NCBI GenBank assembly: GCA_019752575.1
Contig: JAIELW010000004.1
Span: 1-64,000 of the forward strand
Reading direction: 5' to 3'
Origin: Xanthobacteraceae bacterium
GTDB taxonomy: Bacteria; Pseudomonadota; Alphaproteobacteria; Rhizobiales; Xanthobacteraceae
DNA length: 64,000 bases
Position numbers and translations under genes: made by a program. Positions within the stretch are counted from its first letter, which is position 1. Each line of letters opens with the position of its first letter. The notes under the pieces were generated by a model. The model was not told where the DNA came from, ran no database searches, and saw only the letters and a program-made list of their open reading frames with translations. This document shows, piece after piece, positions 15,783 through 24,865 of this stretch.

Positions 15783-16673
15783 GTGGATTATCTGGATTTC
15801 ATAGACACGATCCAGTCGATCGCGGACGGTGTCCTGTTCGGCGCGACCTATGCGTTGCTCGGCATCGGCTTCACGCTGATCTTCGGCGTGATGCACAAGA
15901 TCAATCTGTCTTATGCCGCGGCGTCGATCGGTGCGGCTTATGCGAGTCTTTTGATTCTCGCTGGGTTCAAAGTTCCGCCTGCATTCGTGTTTGTTCTTTC
16001 GGCGCTGTGCGGTGGGGTTATCGGCGGCCTCGTCTATTGGATCGGGTTCAAATTCATCCCGCTCAACAATCCGCTCGCGACTTTGATGTCGACGCTGGGT
16101 CTTTTGCTTCTGATCGACGAAATCGTTGTCCACACCACGCAAGGCGTACCGCTCGCTTATCCGGTGCTGTTCTCCGACGTGATCATACCGGCGGGGCCGT
16201 TCAATTTGCGCGGCGATCTCATCTTCGTATTCATGCTCGGCTGCATCTGTATGGTGCTGCTGTTGCTGCTGATCTATCGCACGCGCCTTGGCATCGCGAC
16301 CCGTGCAGTCTCGCAGCAACCGGTCGCGTCGGCGCTGTGCGGAATCAGCACGACGCGCGTCAATATTCTGACGTTTGTTATTACCGGAGTGCTTGGCGGT
16401 ATTGCGGGTGCGATGATCGGGGCCGCGATCGGTATGCTGTCGCCGTTACTTGCGCTGCCGTTGACGGTCAAAGGTTTGATCGTCTGCGTAATCGGCGGGC
16501 TTGGCAGCATTCCGGGCGCAATTCTCGCGGGTCTCTTGGTGGGCGGCCTCGAAAATCTGTTCCAGTTCTGGCGCGGCGTTTCCGAGCGCGACCTTTACAT
16601 TATGCTGCTACTTTTCATCTTCCTGGTTTTCCGCCCGGGCGGCCTCTTTGCGACGGCGCCGGGGCGGGACTGA
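15783..16673 (+). CDS. Liv-type ABC transporter permease (LivH-like), first copy
   Basis: A 296-residue inner-membrane permease starting with GTG after GGGGGAG. It shows the family segment GIGFTLIFGVMHKINLSYAA near residues 30-50, eight hydrophobic segments, and GGLGSIPGAILAGLLVGGLEN near residue 240. A LivM-like gene follows 13 bases later. A second LivH-like permease, similar in the same signature positions (GFTLIFGVIRRLNLSYGP), lies in the same operon at 19087, which makes this a duplicated pair. Confidence 0.9.
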   Translation: MDYLDFIDTIQSIADGVLFGATYALLGIGFTLIFGVMHKINLSYAAASIGAAYASLLILAGFKVPPAFVFVLSALCGGVIGGLVYWIGFKFIPLNNPLATLMSTLGLLLLIDEIVVHTTQGVPLAYPVLFSDVIIPAGPFNLRGDLIFVFMLGCICMVLLLLLIYRTRLGIATRAVSQQPVASALCGISTTRVNILTFVITGVLGGIAGAMIGAAIGMLSPLLALPLTVKGLIVCVIGGLGSIPGAILAGLLVGGLENLFQFWRGVSERDLYIMLLLFIFLVFRPGGLFATAPGRD

Positions 16674-16685
16674 GAAGGGACGAAG

Positions 16686-17597
16686 ATGGATTTTTACCTC
16701 GGCCTCATTCAGATCATCGGCGTTCATACGCTGCTGGGCCTTTCCGCTTACTGCGTCTTGCAGACCGGTCAGGTGAGTCTTGCGCAGGCAGGCTTTTTTG
16801 CGATCGGCGCTTACGTTGCTGGTATGCTCACGGTGCTCGGCCACTGGCCGCTTATTCCGGCGCTGATCGTTGCGGCAGTGCTCGGCGGGGCCACGGCATG
16901 CGCAGTCGGCTTTCCGGCGCTACGAGTCAAAGGCCTGATGCTCGTCGTTGCTACGACCGCATTCGGCGAAGCGGTGCGGCTCTTTTTCTTCAACTTCAAC
17001 TATCAGCTTGAGCGCGGGGAACTGAAAATCGGTCCGCATGGCGGCGAGGGCTTCCGGCAGATCCGTTATTTCCCCGAGAACGGCTGGAGTACGCTCGAAG
17101 TCGCAATTTTCATTTGGGTTATCGTTGTTATCGTGATGGCGGCGCTCTGGTGGATGGATCGCACGAGGGCGGGCGCGGTGCTTCGCGCGGTAGGGCAGGA
17201 CGAGTTTGCGTCCCAAAGCAGCGGTATCAATATTACCGCGGTTAAAGTTACAGCCATGACCGTCGGCGGCGTGATCGCCGGTATCGGCGGCGGACTGTTC
17301 GCGCACTATACAACGCATATCGAGCATGTGCAGTTCGGCGTCGCGCTGGCTTCTTTTGCAATCGCTTATCCGATCCTCGGCGGTCTCTCGAACGTTTTTG
17401 GCACGCTGATCGCCGTTATCTTCATTCAGGGCTTTCTGATCGAAGGCCTGCGCTTTATGGGCGACTGGCGCAACCTCTTGTTCGGCGGCTTGATCGTGCT
17501 GGCTATGAACGTCCGCCCGCGCGGGCTGATCGACGAGAATACGTCGGCATTGTTCAAGCGCGCGCTCTGGCCGCGAAAGGACCGCGCCGGTGCTTGA
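16686..17597 (+). CDS. Liv-type ABC transporter permease (LivM-like), first copy
   Basis: A 303-residue permease. It contains GLSAYCVLQTGQVSLAQAGF near the N-terminus, VKGLMLVVATTAFGEAVRL, and ILGGLSNVFGTLIAVIFIQG near residue 230, all LivM marks. It overlaps the following ATPase start by eight bases. Pairs with the LivH-like protein at 15783 to form the channel. Confidence 0.9.
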   Translation: MDFYLGLIQIIGVHTLLGLSAYCVLQTGQVSLAQAGFFAIGAYVAGMLTVLGHWPLIPALIVAAVLGGATACAVGFPALRVKGLMLVVATTAFGEAVRLFFFNFNYQLERGELKIGPHGGEGFRQIRYFPENGWSTLEVAIFIWVIVVIVMAALWWMDRTRAGAVLRAVGQDEFASQSSGINITAVKVTAMTVGGVIAGIGGGLFAHYTTHIEHVQFGVALASFAIAYPILGGLSNVFGTLIAVIFIQGFLIEGLRFMGDWRNLLFGGLIVLAMNVRPRGLIDENTSALFKRALWPRKDRAGA

Positions 17598-18342
17598 GCT
17601 TAGCGGGTTGAGCAAACATTTCGGCGGCGTGCGCGCGGTCGATGGTGTCAATCTCAAGGTTGGCCGTGGCGATATTGTCGGGCTCATCGGGCCGAATGGC
17701 TCAGGCAAGAGCACGATCGTCAACCTGATCTGCGGATTGTTTCCGCCGACGGCGGGCAATGTTCTTTTGGCCGGGAAAGACATCACCTCGTTGCCGACGC
17801 ATATCCGCGTCGGTATGGGGATCGCGCGCACGTTTCAAAACATCCGGCTGTTCGGGCAACTGTCGGTCTGGCAGAATCTCTGGGTGGCGCAGAATTCCGA
17901 CCAGCATCGCAAGGACGGGAGCTTCCTCAAGCGCTGGTTAGGTGCGCCGGGCGCGGCTCGCGCTGAGATCGACCGCACCCTCGAGTTTTTCAACCTGGAA
18001 AAGAAGCGTGACGAACTTGCGGCGAATCTTTCGTTCGGCGAGCAGCGCCGCCTTGAAATGGCGCGTGCGCTTGCCGCCAATCCGTCGCTGTTGCTTCTAG
18101 ACGAGCCCGCTGCGGGAATGAATGCGGAGGAAATCGAACAACTCGACGAGCGCATCCGGACCTTGCGAAAGACCGGGATCACGATTCTTCTGATCGAACA
18201 TCATATGGAATTGGTCATGGCCGTAACCGACCGCGTTGCGGTCCTGAATTTCGGACAGAAAATCGCCGATGGCGGCCCAGCCGAGATTCAAGCGAACCCC
18301 CAGGTTCGCGAGGCTTATCTCGGGAGTTCGAACGTAAAATGA
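17590..18342 (+). CDS. Liv-type ABC transporter ATP-binding protein (LivG-like)
   Basis: A 250-residue ATPase starting with GTG inside the end of the LivM-like gene. Walker A GPNGSGKST, Q-loop RTFQNIRLFGQLSVWQN, signature LSFGEQRRLEMARAL, Walker B LLLLDEPAAGMN and H-loop EHHMELV are intact. The insertion after the Q-loop is typical of LivG. The stop overlaps the LivF-like start (ATGA). Confidence 0.9.
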   Translation: MLELSGLSKHFGGVRAVDGVNLKVGRGDIVGLIGPNGSGKSTIVNLICGLFPPTAGNVLLAGKDITSLPTHIRVGMGIARTFQNIRLFGQLSVWQNLWVAQNSDQHRKDGSFLKRWLGAPGAARAEIDRTLEFFNLEKKRDELAANLSFGEQRRLEMARALAANPSLLLLDEPAAGMNAEEIEQLDERIRTLRKTGITILLIEHHMELVMAVTDRVAVLNFGQKIADGGPAEIQANPQVREAYLGSSNVK

Positions 18343-19073
18343 GCGCCGAGATACTGAAGGTTTCCGGGTTGGCGACGTCCTATGGCAAGATCGAGGCGTT
18401 GAAGGGCGTTGATCTGCGCGTTGAAAGCGGCAAGGTGACGTGCCTGCTCGGCCCGAATGGTGCCGGTAAAACCACGTTGATGATGACGATCGCCGGAATC
18501 CTGCAAGCGCGGCGTGGTTCAATTCTGCTTGAAGGAAAACAACTCGTCGGTCTGTCACCGGCAAATATAGTTACGCAGGGTGTCGCGTTGGTGCCGGAAA
18601 ACCGCCTGGTTTTTCCGCAGATGTCGGTGCGGGAAAACCTGCTTGCCGGCGCCTATCAGCGCAACGACAAGGTCGGTATCGCCGGCGATATCGAGCGGAT
18701 GTATACGCGTTTTCCGCGGCTCCGCGAACGTAGCGAACAGCTTGCGGGTACGCTCTCGGGCGGCGAGCAGCAGATGCTCGCAGTGGCGCGTGCGCTGATG
18801 TCGCGACCGCGGCTCCTGTTGATGGACGAGCCATCCCTCGGCCTGGCGCCGATGGTGGTCGCGGATATTTTTCGCATCATTTCGGAGTTGAACCGCGATG
18901 GCACGAGCATCTTTCTCGTCGAGCAGAACGCGCATATGGCCTTGCAGGTCGCCCATCACTTTTATCTGATGGAGCAGGGCAAGGTGACCTTCGACGGAAC
19001 GCCGGGCGAGCTTGCTGAGGACGAGGTTATTCAACGGGCCTATCTCGGTACTTCTCGCAGGTCTGATCCCTAG
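18339..19073 (+). CDS. Liv-type ABC transporter ATP-binding protein (LivF-like)
   Basis: A 244-residue ATPase of the LivF branch with Walker A GPNGAGKTT, VPENRLVFPQMSVRENLLAG, signature LSGGEQQMLAVARAL, Walker B LLLMDEPSLGLAP and VEQNAH. It closes the first half of the operon; a second permease pair follows 13 bases later, so one ATPase pair appears to serve two permease pairs. Confidence 0.9.
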   Translation: MSAEILKVSGLATSYGKIEALKGVDLRVESGKVTCLLGPNGAGKTTLMMTIAGILQARRGSILLEGKQLVGLSPANIVTQGVALVPENRLVFPQMSVRENLLAGAYQRNDKVGIAGDIERMYTRFPRLRERSEQLAGTLSGGEQQMLAVARALMSRPRLLLMDEPSLGLAPMVVADIFRIISELNRDGTSIFLVEQNAHMALQVAHHFYLMEQGKVTFDGTPGELAEDEVIQRAYLGTSRRSDP

Positions 19074-19086
19074 TCAGCGGGTGCAG

Positions 19087-19986
19087 ATGATCGATTTCGT
19101 GCAAACCACCGTGGACGGCGTAATGGTGGGTTGTTCCTACGGTTTGCTTGCGATCGGTTTCACGCTGATCTTCGGCGTGATCCGGCGGCTCAATCTTTCC
19201 TACGGGCCGTCGATCATGGTCGGCGCCTATCTCGGAACATTTCTCTATGTTCAGTTCGGCGCGGGGCCGCTTCTGGTAGCCGTCGCGGTTGTTGCCGGTG
19301 CTGCGATCGCCGGAATTTACGTCGAGCGTCTCTGCTTCGCACCGATGAAAGGCGGGGCTGGCGTCGCATCCATGGTCTCGAGTTTTGCGATCTGGATGCA
19401 GCTCGAACAGGCGATGATCCTGCTTCTACCGCGCCACACTTACGCATTTCCGGCACTTGCGACCGGTGCGCCTTGGGAGTTCGGCCCTTTCACCCTGCGT
19501 CCCGATCAGCTCTTGATGCTGATACTCGCGATCGCGACCGGGATCATCGTGAATACGATCATCTATCGCACCAGATTCGGAACCGGATTGCGGCTGGTCA
19601 CGAGCAATCAGATTGCGGCGCACCTCGTTGGCGTCAACGTGCGAAACGTAATGCTGGGTGCATTCGCGCTTGCTTCCGCTGTCGGCGGGTTTGCGGGATT
19701 TCTCGTGCTTGCAATCGATCAGCAGGTGACGCCGATGTTCGGTATGTGGGCGACGATCAAGGGATTGATTGCGATGATGATCGGCGGGCTCGGCTCCGTG
19801 CCGGGCGCGATCGCGGGCGGCCTCGTACTCGGCGTGATCGAAGCGCACGCGCAGGGATTAGTGGGTCCGCAGGCAAGGGATCTGACTGCGTATTTATTGC
19901 TGTTTCTTTGCCTTGTCCTGCGGCCCGGCGGCTTGTTCGGCAAAGCGCCGGAGGCGGACGGCGCGTTTTCGAGCCGGAGCACATAG
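19087..19986 (+). CDS. Liv-type ABC transporter permease (LivH-like), second copy
   Basis: A 299-residue permease with the marks GFTLIFGVIRRLNLSYGP and GGLGSVPGAIAGGLVLGVIEA. The ATG at 19087 lies just after the LivF-like stop; the frame stays open upstream but overlaps the ATPase gene. It is related to the LivH-like protein at 15783 but clearly diverged. With the next gene it forms a second permease pair in the same operon, without its own binding protein or ATPases. Confidence 0.88.
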   Translation: MIDFVQTTVDGVMVGCSYGLLAIGFTLIFGVIRRLNLSYGPSIMVGAYLGTFLYVQFGAGPLLVAVAVVAGAAIAGIYVERLCFAPMKGGAGVASMVSSFAIWMQLEQAMILLLPRHTYAFPALATGAPWEFGPFTLRPDQLLMLILAIATGIIVNTIIYRTRFGTGLRLVTSNQIAAHLVGVNVRNVMLGAFALASAVGGFAGFLVLAIDQQVTPMFGMWATIKGLIAMMIGGLGSVPGAIAGGLVLGVIEAHAQGLVGPQARDLTAYLLLFLCLVLRPGGLFGKAPEADGAFSSRST

Positions 19987-19989
19987 CGA

Positions 19990-20922
19990 ATGGACGATCA
20001 TGTCGTCAGCGTGCTTTCGAATATCGGCGTGATTTCTTTCGTCGCGCTGTCGGCTTATCTGTTGCTGCTTACCGGCGAGATTTCGTTCGGGCAGCAGGCA
20101 TTTTTCGGAATCGGCGCCTATGCGGCGGCAATCGCTACCGCGATGTGGGGCTGGCCGCTTGCCGCAGGTCTCATGTTGGGTGCGCTAGCCGGTGCATCGT
20201 CGGCGCTTCTGGTGGGGCTGCCGACGCTGCGGTTGCATGGTCTTTACTTCGCCGTTGCGACGCTCGCCTTTGCCGAAATGATCCGCATCCTGCTTGAACT
20301 CTTTCACTATCAGGTCGCCGTGGATGGCGAACTCGTCGGGCCGAATGGCACCGACGGGTTTGGCGGCATCCGCTACGTCTTTCAAAACAAAATCGGGGCG
20401 TTCGAATATATGCTCCTTATATATACGCTGCTCGCTACCGCGCTTGCAGGGCTCTGGTTACTTGAGCGATCTCGGCTCGGGGTCGCCTTCCGCATGATCG
20501 GCGGCGACGAAACGTTGGCGAAAACCAGCGGTATCGCGATCACTAGACACCGGATGATCGCCGCGGCGCTTGCGGGGGCGCTCGCGGGAATCGGCGGTGG
20601 GCTTTACGCGCACCTGACGACCTATATCGAGCCCCGCATTTTCGACATCATGCTCGGCGTGCATGCGCTTGCTTATGGTCTGATCGGCGGACTTGGCACC
20701 GCGCTCGGACCTTTGCTCGGTGTCTTGATCGACATCGGATTGCTCGGGTCGACGCGGTTGTTTTCCGGATATCGCATGATCGTCTTTGGCGGCCTGGTCG
20801 CCGTTTTGCTGATCTTCCGGCCCCGCGGCTTATTGAACGAAGAAATGGTGCATCGCATCGGAAGTTTTTGGCGTAGGGTTTGGCCAACAGACCCGAGCCA
20901 GAAGTCTCACGGCAAAACGTGA
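19990..20922 (+). CDS. Liv-type ABC transporter permease (LivM-like), second copy
   Basis: A 310-residue permease with LLLLTGEISFGQQAFFGIGAYAAA near residue 25, LHGLYFAVATLAFAEMIRIL near residue 80 and GLIGGLGTALGPLLGVLIDIG near residue 225. Partner of the LivH-like gene four bases upstream. Its C-terminus ends shortly before a small exported protein gene (gap 17 bases). Confidence 0.88.
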   Translation: MDDHVVSVLSNIGVISFVALSAYLLLLTGEISFGQQAFFGIGAYAAAIATAMWGWPLAAGLMLGALAGASSALLVGLPTLRLHGLYFAVATLAFAEMIRILLELFHYQVAVDGELVGPNGTDGFGGIRYVFQNKIGAFEYMLLIYTLLATALAGLWLLERSRLGVAFRMIGGDETLAKTSGIAITRHRMIAAALAGALAGIGGGLYAHLTTYIEPRIFDIMLGVHALAYGLIGGLGTALGPLLGVLIDIGLLGSTRLFSGYRMIVFGGLVAVLLIFRPRGLLNEEMVHRIGSFWRRVWPTDPSQKSHGKT

Positions 20923-20939
20923 GACGAGGGAGGACGATA

Positions 20940-21326
20940 ATGAAAAAAACAGCAATGCTTTCGGCAGCGGCTTTCATCGGAATAAATCTAGTATTTCCGG
21001 CGGCTGCCGCGCAAAACATCCGTGCCAAAGCGGATGTCGTCTGCGAGCCGACCAAAGAAAACCTGACGTATGATTGCAAGATCAAACTGGTGGATGCGCG
21101 GACCAATGCGCCGTTGACCGGCGTCACGCTCACGGTGGGCGCGGACATGCCGTCGATGCCGGGCGTACACAATCTCCGGTCCGTGATTGCGCAAGCGCAG
21201 GGCGATCCCGGAAACTATCGCGCGATACTGGAGCTTGAAATGACAGGCGTCTGGGCGCTGCGTCTCGATATAACGGGCGCCACGCGGGATCGCGTGGTGA
21301 AAGTGTTGCGATTTGGCGACGACTAG
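20940..21326 (+). CDS. Exported FixH/YtkA-like protein, probably prematurely stopped
   Basis: A 128-residue protein with a signal peptide (residues 1-23, PAAAAQN cleavage area) and one beta-rich domain of the YtkA/FixH type: residues 60-120 contain GADMPSMPGVH, GNYRAILELEMTGVWALRLDI. GAGGGAGGA precedes the ATG. The reading frame continues in phase past the TAG (21324-21326) for 15 codons, AVQQPAKKHNHHHKH, to a TGA at 21372. A His-rich tail in phase is unlikely by chance, so the TAG may be a recent nonsense change and the ancestral protein about 144 residues with a metal-binding tail. It follows the transporter operon closely and may be cotranscribed. Confidence 0.75.
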   Translation: MKKTAMLSAAAFIGINLVFPAAAAQNIRAKADVVCEPTKENLTYDCKIKLVDARTNAPLTGVTLTVGADMPSMPGVHNLRSVIAQAQGDPGNYRAILELEMTGVWALRLDITGATRDRVVKVLRFGDD

Positions 21327-21374
21327 GCGGTCCAGCAGCCTGCGAAGAAGCATAATCATCACCACAAGCATTGA
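21327..21374 (+). other. In-frame His-rich extension after the stop codon
   Basis: Fifteen codons in the frame of the preceding gene encode AVQQPAKKHNHHHKH and then TGA. Five of the last eight residues are His. This looks like the lost C-terminal tail of the FixH/YtkA-like protein. Confidence 0.55.
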
Positions 21375-21472
21375 CGGCGAAGGATTTGGCAGAGCGTTTC
21401 AGGCGGGCGACCGAGGTCAGCCGGATATTGCAATGTTTCATCCTGGATCACTTGGAATAAAGGGGATTGCAT

Positions 21473-22219
21473 ATGCGGCTGCGAGACAAGGTCGCGCTGG
21501 TCACCGGCGCGGCGTCCGGATTCGGTGCGGAAATTGCGCGGGTCTTCGCAAAAGAGGGCGCGCAAGTCGCGATCGTCGATCTCAATGAAGACGGAGCGCG
21601 CGGCGTGAGCGCGGAGATTGGGAAGAAGAGTCTCCCGATCAAGTGTGACGTTTCCTCGGCGGCCGATGTCTACAACGCTGTAGACAAGACCCGCGCTCAG
21701 TTCGGCCGCGTCGATATCGTGATTAACAACGCCGGCACGAGCCATAAGAACAAGCCAATGCTTGAGGTCACCGAGCCAGAGTTTGATCGCGTTTTTGCGG
21801 TCAACGTGAAATCGCTCTTCCACATGGCGCACGCGGCTGTGCCGGTCATGCGCGCACAGGGCGGCGGCTCCATGCTGAATGTCGGTTCAACCGCGGGACT
21901 GCGCCCGCGTCCGGGGCTGACTTGGTACAACGGCTCGAAGGGCGCGGTGAATTTGCTCACCAAATCGATGGCGGTCGAGCTCGCACCCGACAAGATCCGA
22001 GTGAATGGTCTCGCGCCGGTCGCGGGCGACACGCCGCTCTTGCCAACATTTCTGGGTTCGGATTCTCCGGAAATTCGTGCAAAATTCCTTGCAACCATTC
22101 CGCTGGGACGCTTCTCGAAGCCGTCCGACGTTGCGGCGGCTGCGTTATTTCTGTCGTCGGACGAAGCGGAGTTCTTTACGGGCGTTGTTCTCGAAGTGGA
22201 CGGCGGCCGCACTATCTAA
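21473..22219 (+). CDS. Short-chain dehydrogenase/reductase (SDR)
   Basis: A 248-residue classical SDR. The nucleotide-binding motif TGAASGFGAEIA is at residues 11-22, NNAG at about 85-88, Ser in the LNVGSTAG segment, and the YNGSK active-site Tyr/Lys near residue 150. Asp at the end of the second strand (IVDLNED) favours NAD over NADP. It oxidises or reduces an alcohol/ketone; substrate unknown. The ATG at 21473 follows AAAGGGGA. The next gene (CoA-transferase) begins 12 bases after the stop. Confidence 0.88.
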   Translation: MRLRDKVALVTGAASGFGAEIARVFAKEGAQVAIVDLNEDGARGVSAEIGKKSLPIKCDVSSAADVYNAVDKTRAQFGRVDIVINNAGTSHKNKPMLEVTEPEFDRVFAVNVKSLFHMAHAAVPVMRAQGGGSMLNVGSTAGLRPRPGLTWYNGSKGAVNLLTKSMAVELAPDKIRVNGLAPVAGDTPLLPTFLGSDSPEIRAKFLATIPLGRFSKPSDVAAAALFLSSDEAEFFTGVVLEVDGGRTI

Positions 22220-22231
22220 GGGTTCGAGTGT

Positions 22232-23374
22232 ATGCAGCGTGATCTGGAAGGCATTCTAGTTGTTTCGGTCGAGCAGGCGGTGGCTGCGCCTTATGCTTCG
22301 TCGCGGCTTGCCGATGCCGGGGCCCGAGTTATCAAGGTCGAACGGCCGGAAGGGGATTTCGCACGCGGTTATGACGATCTCGTGCATGGCGAGAGCGCCT
22401 ATTTCGTCTGGCTCAACCGCGGCAAGGAATCGATCTGTCTCGACTTGAAAACGCCGGCGGACGCAGACCTGCTCTCGCGGATGATAGCGCAAGCCGATGT
22501 ATTTATTCAGAACCTCGCGCCTGGCGTTATCGATCGCCTGGGTTTCGCTCCGGAGAAATTGCGAGCTGCGAATAAGCGGCTGATTACCTGTTCGGTTTCC
22601 GGATACGGCGACGACGGTCCGTATCGCGATCTCAAGGCATACGACCTTCTCGTTCAAGCCGAGAGCGGGCTTTCTTCCATCACGGGTAACGAGCATGGTG
22701 CCGCGCGGGTCGGCGTTTCGGTTTGCGATATAGCGGCCGGTGTGACGGCTTTTCAGGGCATCTTGCAAGCGCTGTTCGCTCGGGAGCGGACGGGACTAGG
22801 CAGGCACGTTTCCGTTTCGCTTTATCACGCTCTTTCAGACTGGATGAATGTACCTTATCTCCAGTTCGTCTATGGCGGTAAGCGGCCGGAACGCGCCGGT
22901 CTCAATCATCCGACGATCGCGCCGTATGGCGCCTACGAATGTGGCGACGGCAGAGCCGTATTGATTTCAATCCAGAACGAGCGCGAATGGACAATGCTCT
23001 GTAGCGAGGTGCTCGGAGACGCAACAATTGCGACAGCTCCGCGATTCGCCGGAAACACCAATCGCGTGACAAATCGCGCTGCACTGGACGCAATCATAAA
23101 GATAGCATTCTCCGCTGAGCCGCGTGAAGCGATTGTCCAGAAACTCGAACGCGCGCGCGTCGCTTATGGCCGTGTCAGCACGCTTGATGATGTCGCACTG
23201 CACCCGCAGAATCGTTACATAGAAGTCGATACGCCGAGCGGTTCGGTTCGCTGTCTTGCTCCCGGCGCGGTCTTCGGCGGTATGGTGCAGGAATTCAGAC
23301 CTGTTCCAGCGCTGGGCGAGCATTCAGAGTCTTTACGCGGCGAATTCTCTTCTCAAAAGAAGGCCTCGGCGTAA
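22232..23374 (+). CDS. CaiB/BaiF (class III) CoA-transferase family protein
   Basis: A 380-residue class III CoA-transferase of normal length. It contains the N-terminal VVSVEQAVAAPYASSRLADAGARVIKVERPEGDFAR segment that contacts CoA, the KESICLDLK motif, and the YDLLVQAESGL segment with the catalytic Asp. Such enzymes move CoA between carboxylic acids through an aspartyl-CoA intermediate. Neighbouring SDR and aldehyde dehydrogenase suggest that an imported alcohol or acid is oxidised and activated here. Acid pair not determinable. Confidence 0.88.
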   Translation: MQRDLEGILVVSVEQAVAAPYASSRLADAGARVIKVERPEGDFARGYDDLVHGESAYFVWLNRGKESICLDLKTPADADLLSRMIAQADVFIQNLAPGVIDRLGFAPEKLRAANKRLITCSVSGYGDDGPYRDLKAYDLLVQAESGLSSITGNEHGAARVGVSVCDIAAGVTAFQGILQALFARERTGLGRHVSVSLYHALSDWMNVPYLQFVYGGKRPERAGLNHPTIAPYGAYECGDGRAVLISIQNEREWTMLCSEVLGDATIATAPRFAGNTNRVTNRAALDAIIKIAFSAEPREAIVQKLERARVAYGRVSTLDDVALHPQNRYIEVDTPSGSVRCLAPGAVFGGMVQEFRPVPALGEHSESLRGEFSSQKKASA

Positions 23375-23395
23375 CGCTTATCGTGGAGAATGATC

Positions 23396-24856
23396 ATGAA
23401 CGTTCACATCGATTCCGCCGCCAAGGGTGTTTTCATCGGTAATCGCTGGAGACCCTCGCATTCGGGCAGGACGATCGACGTGGTCGCGCCTGCCGACGGA
23501 AAGGTATTTGCGAAGATAGCGGCTGGCGGAATCGCCGATATCGACGAAGCGGTGAAGGCTGCGCGGTATTCGGCAGAGGAAGGTCCTTGGTCGCGCATGA
23601 GCGCGGCCGAGCGGGGGCGGTTGCTCTCGAAACTCGCCGTCGCGATTTCCGATCGCGCGGAAGAACTCGCCCTTCTGGAGGCGCGCGACACCGGAAAGCC
23701 GATGAAGCAGGCGAGGGCGGATATCGTCGCTTGCGCCCGCTATTTTGAATTCTACGGCGGCGCTGCCGACAAGCTGCATGGCGAGACGATCCCCTTTCTC
23801 GCGGGCTATTTCGTGCCGACCGAGCGTGTCCCGTTTGGCGTCACCGGACACATCATCCCCTGGAATTACCCGGCGCAGATGTTCGGTCGCACGATCGCAC
23901 CGGCGCTTGCGGTTGGAAACGCCACCGTTGTCAAACCTGCGGAAGAAGCCTGCCTCACGCCGCTGCGTATTGCGGAGCTGGCGGCGGGAGCCGGATTCCC
24001 GGAAGGCGCGATCAATGTGGTGCCGGGGCTTGGCGAGGAGGCGGGTGCCGCGCTCGCCAATCATACCGGCATCGACTTCATCGCATTTACCGGCTCGCCG
24101 GAAGTCGGCACGCTCATTCAGATCGCGGCGGCGAAGAATCACATCGGCTGTACGCTCGAACTCGGCGGCAAGTCTCCCCACGTCCTGTTCGCCGACGCCG
24201 ATCTCGATATCGCGGTACCGGTAATTGCAAACACAGTCGTGCAGAATGCCGGGCAGACGTGCTCTGCCGGGTCGCGTTTGCTCGTCGAGCGCAGCGTTTA
24301 CGACAAGGCCGTCGGCCGGGTGCAGGAAAAGTTCAAGACGCTGCAAGCCGGTACGCCCGAGATGGATCTCGATCTCGGGCCGGTAATAAACGCCGCACAG
24401 CAAAAGCGCATTGAAGGTTTCTTCTCGCGCGCGGCGGAAAAGAGCATTCCCGTACTCGCCGAGGGAAAGATTGCGACAGGCGTCCCCGAGGGCGGCTACT
24501 TCGTCGCGCCGCGCATTTACGGACCCGTTCCCCGCAGCAATGAGCTGGCACAAGAGGAAGTGTTCGGTCCCGTGCTTTCGATTCTATCTTTCGAAGACGA
24601 AGCCGACGCGATCAAACTCGCAAACGGAACGGAGTTCGGCCTCATGGCCGGCATTTGGTCGAAAGATGGCTCACGTGCGCTTCGTGTCGCCCGCCAAGTG
24701 AAAGCAGGTCAGGTTTACATCAATGCCTATGGCGCGGGCGGCGGCATCGAACTGCCGTTCGGAGGCATGAAGAAATCGGGTCACGGGCGCGAGAAAGGCT
24801 TCGAGGCGCTATATGAATTCTCGACGTTGAAAACGATGATCATCAAGCACAATTGA
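23396..24856 (+). CDS. Aldehyde dehydrogenase family protein
   Basis: A 486-residue NAD(P)-dependent aldehyde dehydrogenase. Visible are GVTGHIIPWNYPAQM (cofactor region), ELGGKSPH with the general-base Glu, NAGQTCSAGSR with the catalytic Cys near residue 285, and EEVFGPVLSI. Family relatives oxidise betaine, gamma-amino or aromatic aldehydes. The second of two ATGs (23390 and 23396) sits better behind GTGGAGA. It follows the CoA-transferase by about 20 bases and ends the operon, converging with the fumarase gene. Confidence 0.9.
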   Translation: MNVHIDSAAKGVFIGNRWRPSHSGRTIDVVAPADGKVFAKIAAGGIADIDEAVKAARYSAEEGPWSRMSAAERGRLLSKLAVAISDRAEELALLEARDTGKPMKQARADIVACARYFEFYGGAADKLHGETIPFLAGYFVPTERVPFGVTGHIIPWNYPAQMFGRTIAPALAVGNATVVKPAEEACLTPLRIAELAAGAGFPEGAINVVPGLGEEAGAALANHTGIDFIAFTGSPEVGTLIQIAAAKNHIGCTLELGGKSPHVLFADADLDIAVPVIANTVVQNAGQTCSAGSRLLVERSVYDKAVGRVQEKFKTLQAGTPEMDLDLGPVINAAQQKRIEGFFSRAAEKSIPVLAEGKIATGVPEGGYFVAPRIYGPVPRSNELAQEEVFGPVLSILSFEDEADAIKLANGTEFGLMAGIWSKDGSRALRVARQVKAGQVYINAYGAGGGIELPFGGMKKSGHGREKGFEALYEFSTLKTMIIKHN

Positions 24857-24865
24857 TTTGCCGCG

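Noticed and set aside
21324-21326. TAG read as pyrrolysine
   Set aside because: Alphaproteobacteria like this are not known to use pyrrolysine and no such genes are seen; a nonsense mutation is simpler.
23378-24553. Long minus-strand open frame (391 codons) opposite the aldehyde dehydrogenase
   Set aside because: The plus-strand gene has all catalytic motifs; the antisense frame shows none and has no ribosome site.
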